From: Saprospiraceae bacterium
GTDB taxonomy: Bacteria; Bacteroidota; Bacteroidia; Chitinophagales; Saprospiraceae
Direction of reading: 5' to 3'
Assembly (NCBI GenBank): GCA_020628475.1
Contig: JAHDFB010000009.1
Span: 1-58,448, forward strand
Length of the DNA stretch: 58,448 bases
The translations under genes and the position numbers were made by a program. Every line of letters starts with the position of its first letter. Positions within the stretch are counted from its first letter, which is position 1. The notes below the pieces were generated by a model. That model was not told the DNA's origin. It did not search any database and saw only the letters and a program-made list of their open reading frames with translations. Of this stretch, positions 54,853 through 58,448 are shown piece by piece.

Positions 54853-57800
54853 ATGAGAATTCTCGGCCTTTTCTTCTTTCTAATTGCTCCTTATTTCCTG
54901 AGCGCTCAAATCATCAGCTTAACGCCTTCCAATGCCAATCCAGATGAGGAAGTGCGTCTTGTTTTCGACGCCAGTCAAGGAAATGAAGAACTCATTGATG
55001 CCAACAAAATATATATGCATCATGGCGTGGTACTATCCAGCCCGGAAGGAACTGATTGGAATTATGTCATCGGAAATTGGGGGCAAGATGATGGTATCGG
55101 TGAAATGACCTCTCTAGGTGACAACAAATGGGAAATCATTTTTTCGCCTACCCTGCGCCAACATTTTGGGGCAGATGAAGGTGATAATATTTTTCGAATT
55201 TCTGCCGTATTCAGAAATGCCGATGGATCTGCCAAGGCTACCTTAGGTGAGGGAGACTACAGTTGGGGAACCGTTCATTCAAATCTTGATTATTATATCA
55301 ATCTCAATGTGGAGAATTTTATTGGATTTGATGCTCCTCAGAGCCCAGAAACTTTTCTTGAAGAAGGTATGTCTTTAGACATTCTAGCCAATGCTTCAGC
55401 CAATGCCGAAACAATAAAATTATATATTGACGAGGGAGATGGTTTTAATGAAGTAGCAAGCGCTATCAATCAATCCTCCATTAGTTATAATTTTGCGCCG
55501 CTAGAATCCAGTGTAATCACCTTGAAAGTAGAAGCTACCATCAATGGAGAAATGGTCGAGTCTATTCGTGAACATCAAGTAATAGTCATCAAAAATTCCA
55601 CAATTGCTCCCCTACCCGAAAATGTGGTCCCAGGGATTAATTATTTTGACGAAGATCCTACCAAGGCCGTATTTGTATTACAAGCCCCAGAAAAATCTTA
55701 TGCACACATGGTTGGTGACTTTTCAGATTGGCAAGTTTTGTCCACCAATCAAATGAATCAGACACCAGACGGAGAATATTTTTGGATAGAATTAACAGAT
55801 TTAGAAGAAAATAAACCCTACGTTTTTCAATACTGGGTAGAAGATGATGTAAAAATTGGAGACCCATACGCCGAACAAACGGCTGACCCTTGGAATGACA
55901 GCTACATTAGCGAGGAGGTTTTTCCAAATCTACCAGAGTATACAAGAACGGAGTATCAATACGCCACCGTGTTCCAAACGGGACAAGAAGCATATATATG
56001 GGCTGATTCAGAAAATAGTTGGGAACGTCCAGACGTGAATCATTTGGTCATTTATGAGCTTTTAGTACGTGATTTTCTTAAATCTCATCGTTATCAAGAT
56101 CTTATTGACACCCTGCCTTACTTAAAAGCACTGGGAATAGACGCCATCGAATTGATGCCCGTTAATGAATTTGAAGGAAATGAATCTTGGGGGTACAATC
56201 CTGCCTATTTTTTCGCTGTTGACAAATATTATGGGACCAAAGATGACTTGAAAGCCTTTGTAGAAGCCGCGCATCAAGAGGGCATCGCCGTTATTCTCGA
56301 TATTGTTCTAAACCATGCCTTTGGACAAAACCCAATGGTTAAATTGTACTTTGAAAATGGTCAGCCAGCAGATAACAATCCTTGGTTTAACAAAGATTAT
56401 GTAGGTCCGTATCAATGGGGCTACGATTTTGATCATGAATCTCAATACACGAGAGATTTTATAGATCGTGTCAATACTTTCTGGATAGAGGAATTCCATA
56501 TAGACGGTTATCGCTTTGACTTTACGAAAGGATTTACCAATCATGCGCCAGGTGGAAACATCGATGGATTTGATCAATCTAGGATCAACATCTTAAAACG
56601 AATGGCCGATGAAATCTGGGAAGTAGATAGCGAAGCCTACATTATTTTAGAACACTGGGCACCAGCTAGTGAAGAAGAAGTCTTAGCAGATTATGGCATG
56701 AAAATGTGGCGTAACAGAAGTTATGATTACGTGCCAGCCATTACAGGAAATCTTGGTGGTAATTTCAGCAGTATGGATGTGCAATCACACATCTCATTTT
56801 TCAATTCGCATGACGAACGTCGTGTAGCAGAACATGCCCTCGTCGAAGGGGCAAATTTCGAAGGTTATGATGTCAAAAACCCTCTGATCATGTACGAACG
56901 TGCAAAAATGACCGCTGCCTTCAACTATTTGTACCCAGGACCAAAAATGATCTGGCAATTCGACGAATTGGCATATGATATCAATATTGACTTCAATGGA
57001 CGTACAGGGAACAAACCATTGCCTTGGGGTGATGAAAGTCTGATGTACTACGAAGATCCTTTACGTCAGCATATTTACACGGCATATCAAGAAATTCTAG
57101 GATTACGCCATTTCTTTGGAGCTGTACAACTCGATAATGCAAGCACGAATCATAAACCAAACGGAGCTACGCGTAGATTAAGCTATAATATGTCTGATAC
57201 GGATTTAGTGGTATTAGGAAATTTTGACGTAAAGTCGAGTACTATTTCCGGCGGGTTTACGGAAACTGGTACTTGGTATGATTACTTTTCTGGTGACTCT
57301 ATAGAGGTGTCGAGTACGAATGAAATACTGGATTTGGAAGCTGGAGAATGGCATATATATACTTCCAATAAATTATCCGAAGGTTTTCCAGGCGTCGTCG
57401 AAACATTTCAGAATCCTGTGGTCATTGATCCAAATCCTTTTACCAAAAATACTGAAATCACCATCACTTTTGATGCTAGCAAGGCATCTAAAAATGGGAC
57501 CAGTGGCCTTGTCGGTGCAGAGAAAGTATACATGCATTCTGGTGTAATTCTAGAAAGTCCAGAATCCGAAATCCTTGAAAACATTGTCGGCACCTTGCAA
57601 GATGATGGAATTGGAGAAATGATCTATATCGGAGACGAAAAATGGCAAATCAGCCTCAATATAGCCGATTACTATTCCGTCTCAGAGGATCAAGATGTAT
57701 TCAAAATTGGTATGTATTTTCGCGATGCTGAAAATATAAATGAAGGTCGTGGATTCCGAGATGAAATCATTTTTTTCCAGGTGGATTCAGATCGACCATT

Positions 57801-58448
57801 TGTAACGATTGACCCGCCCGTTTTCAACATCGATGATCCTATCACCATTCAATTCAATGCGCTTAAAGGAAATGGAGAATTGATTGGACAAAATAAAGTA
57901 TACATGCATAGCGGTGTGGATCTCACGCCATCGACCACACCTTGGAATTCTGGCTGGAACAATGTCGTAGGAAACTGGGGGCAAGATGATGGAATTGGTG
58001 AAATGACTCCGGTATCTGGACAAGCAGATCAATGGGAAATCAGTTTCGTTCCAAAAGAATATTACGGCTTAAATGAAGGCGATATTATTCACTGGATTTG
58101 TGCCGTATTTCGCAATGCAGAAGGCAGCATTAAAGGAACGGGAACACCAGGGCCAATCGAAAATGGTCTTATTCATACCAATCAGGACTTTTTTATTCAA
58201 AATTCTATTGTCATCAATATTGATGAAGAGGATGAACAGCCTGCGCAAATCAATTACATAGCTCCTAATCCAGCTACAGCATTTATTTATCTAGAATTAG
58301 AAGGCTACAAAGGGGAGGTGCGCATTGATATACTTGATATGAAGGGACAATTGATTCAAACGAAAACCGTTTCTATTCGATCAAATGCTTCCGTAAAACA
58401 TCGTTTGGATTTACAAGAAATTCCGGCTGGTTTGTTTTTGATTAAAGC
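54853..58448 (+). CDS. GH13 alpha-amylase-family enzyme with three E-set-like repeats and T9SS tail (3' truncated)
   Basis: An open frame of 1198 codons that runs off the window end. ATG at 54853 opens a signal peptide (MRILGLFFFLIAPYFLSA). Residues 23-153 form a beta domain, repeated at 857-978 and 985-1117, each with a YMHSGV strand and a QDDGIGEM loop (GNWGQDDGIGEM in the first and third). Residues about 270-345 resemble a CBM48-like unit (GDFSDW). The GH13 domain starts near 397 (HLVIYELLVRDF): DIVLNH (483-488), GYRFDFTKG with nucleophile Asp556, ILEHW with acid/base Glu600, and FFNSHDE with Asp654. A type IX tail begins near 1133 (IAPNPATAFIYLEL) and is cut at the edge. It should hydrolyse alpha-glucans at the surface. 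Confidence 0.9.
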   Translation, partial: MRILGLFFFLIAPYFLSAQIISLTPSNANPDEEVRLVFDASQGNEELIDANKIYMHHGVVLSSPEGTDWNYVIGNWGQDDGIGEMTSLGDNKWEIIFSPTLRQHFGADEGDNIFRISAVFRNADGSAKATLGEGDYSWGTVHSNLDYYINLNVENFIGFDAPQSPETFLEEGMSLDILANASANAETIKLYIDEGDGFNEVASAINQSSISYNFAPLESSVITLKVEATINGEMVESIREHQVIVIKNSTIAPLPENVVPGINYFDEDPTKAVFVLQAPEKSYAHMVGDFSDWQVLSTNQMNQTPDGEYFWIELTDLEENKPYVFQYWVEDDVKIGDPYAEQTADPWNDSYISEEVFPNLPEYTRTEYQYATVFQTGQEAYIWADSENSWERPDVNHLVIYELLVRDFLKSHRYQDLIDTLPYLKALGIDAIELMPVNEFEGNESWGYNPAYFFAVDKYYGTKDDLKAFVEAAHQEGIAVILDIVLNHAFGQNPMVKLYFENGQPADNNPWFNKDYVGPYQWGYDFDHESQYTRDFIDRVNTFWIEEFHIDGYRFDFTKGFTNHAPGGNIDGFDQSRINILKRMADEIWEVDSEAYIILEHWAPASEEEVLADYGMKMWRNRSYDYVPAITGNLGGNFSSMDVQSHISFFNSHDERRVAEHALVEGANFEGYDVKNPLIMYERAKMTAAFNYLYPGPKMIWQFDELAYDINIDFNGRTGNKPLPWGDESLMYYEDPLRQHIYTAYQEILGLRHFFGAVQLDNASTNHKPNGATRRLSYNMSDTDLVVLGNFDVKSSTISGGFTETGTWYDYFSGDSIEVSSTNEILDLEAGEWHIYTSNKLSEGFPGVVETFQNPVVIDPNPFTKNTEITITFDASKASKNGTSGLVGAEKVYMHSGVILESPESEILENIVGTLQDDGIGEMIYIGDEKWQISLNIADYYSVSEDQDVFKIGMYFRDAENINEGRGFRDEIIFFQVDSDRPFVTIDPPVFNIDDPITIQFNALKGNGELIGQNKVYMHSGVDLTPSTTPWNSGWNNVVGNWGQDDGIGEMTPVSGQADQWEISFVPKEYYGLNEGDIIHWICAVFRNAEGSIKGTGTPGPIENGLIHTNQDFFIQNSIVINIDEEDEQPAQINYIAPNPATAFIYLELEGYKGEVRIDILDMKGQLIQTKTVSIRSNASVKHRLDLQEIPAGLFLIK

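Noticed and set aside
1..58448. CRISPR array, tRNA or rRNA gene, prophage, integron, toxin-antitoxin or known antiphage system
   Set aside because: I looked through all intergenic gaps and protein motifs and saw no regularly spaced repeats, no T-loop-like sequence, no phage structural genes and no recognisable defence module.

Overview
The window looks like a chromosomal segment of an AT-rich Bacteroidota bacterium, most likely of the Saprospiria/Saprospiraceae group. Seven encoded proteins end in a type IX secretion (T9SS) C-terminal sorting tail (PNP-type motif, then a short beta-rich domain). Two well-formed promoters follow the Bacteroidota pattern TTG-N19-TAnnTTTG. The window encodes a bacillithiol deacetylase (BshB1), and its largest protein carries the HYR / dockerin-like / cohesin-like architecture seen in Saprospiraceae surface proteins. 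The organism assignment is inference; no rRNA or tRNA gene is visible.

Layout. 1-1.8 kb: a frameshifted small gene and a RAYT/Y1-transposase-like gene whose HUH motif is degenerate. 1.8-6.7 kb: an AsmA-like protein behind a secreted M1 metallopeptidase. 6.8-11.1 kb: a lipoprotein, then a leftward cluster etfB-etfA, DUF151 nuclease with UVR motif, threonine aldolase. 11.3-13.7 kb: a rightward envelope cluster (DUF2141 protein, outer-membrane lipoprotein, alpha/beta hydrolase lipoprotein, TPR protein). 13.7-18.9 kb: dapF directly behind a 1438-residue sortilin-like T9SS cargo. 19.1-24.2 kb: HtrA protease, acyl-CoA carboxylase beta subunit, THUMP rRNA methyltransferase and two small envelope proteins. 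24.3-33.4 kb: bshB1, a 1096-residue T9SS cargo, a GT-C membrane protein, a membrane-anchored MutS-like ATPase, a secreted thioredoxin and a cold-shock protein with a long leader. 33.7-39.9 kb: small genes, an AraC regulator, an intradiol dioxygenase with both Tat and T9SS signals, DinB, VOC and SRPBCC proteins, a beta-barrel protein and two copies of a REP-like intergenic repeat. 40-48 kb: a DUF6909-like gene coupled to rlmF, then START, HAD, DUF4870-like, OsmC, rdgB, a possible holD-like gene and ilvE. 48.5-58.4 kb: a 2021-residue HYR/dockerin/cohesin-like T9SS protein and a GH13 alpha-amylase truncated by the window end.

How the genes fit together. Most of the window is ordinary housekeeping mixed with secreted cargo; T9SS machinery itself is absent, so the cargo depends on genes elsewhere. 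Many pairs run tail to tail with almost no spacer or with overlap. No CRISPR array, prophage, integron or complete insertion sequence is visible. The strongest leads beyond routine annotation are: (i) a bipartite REP-like repeat present in two diverged copies, alongside a RAYT-like protein that has lost its catalytic histidines; (ii) a mononuclear-iron dioxygenase with both a Tat signal and a T9SS tail; (iii) the DUF6909-rlmF overlapping pair, whose first product has a nucleoside-phosphorylase-like C-terminal half; and (iv) a candidate divergent DNA polymerase III psi subunit overlapping rdgB.
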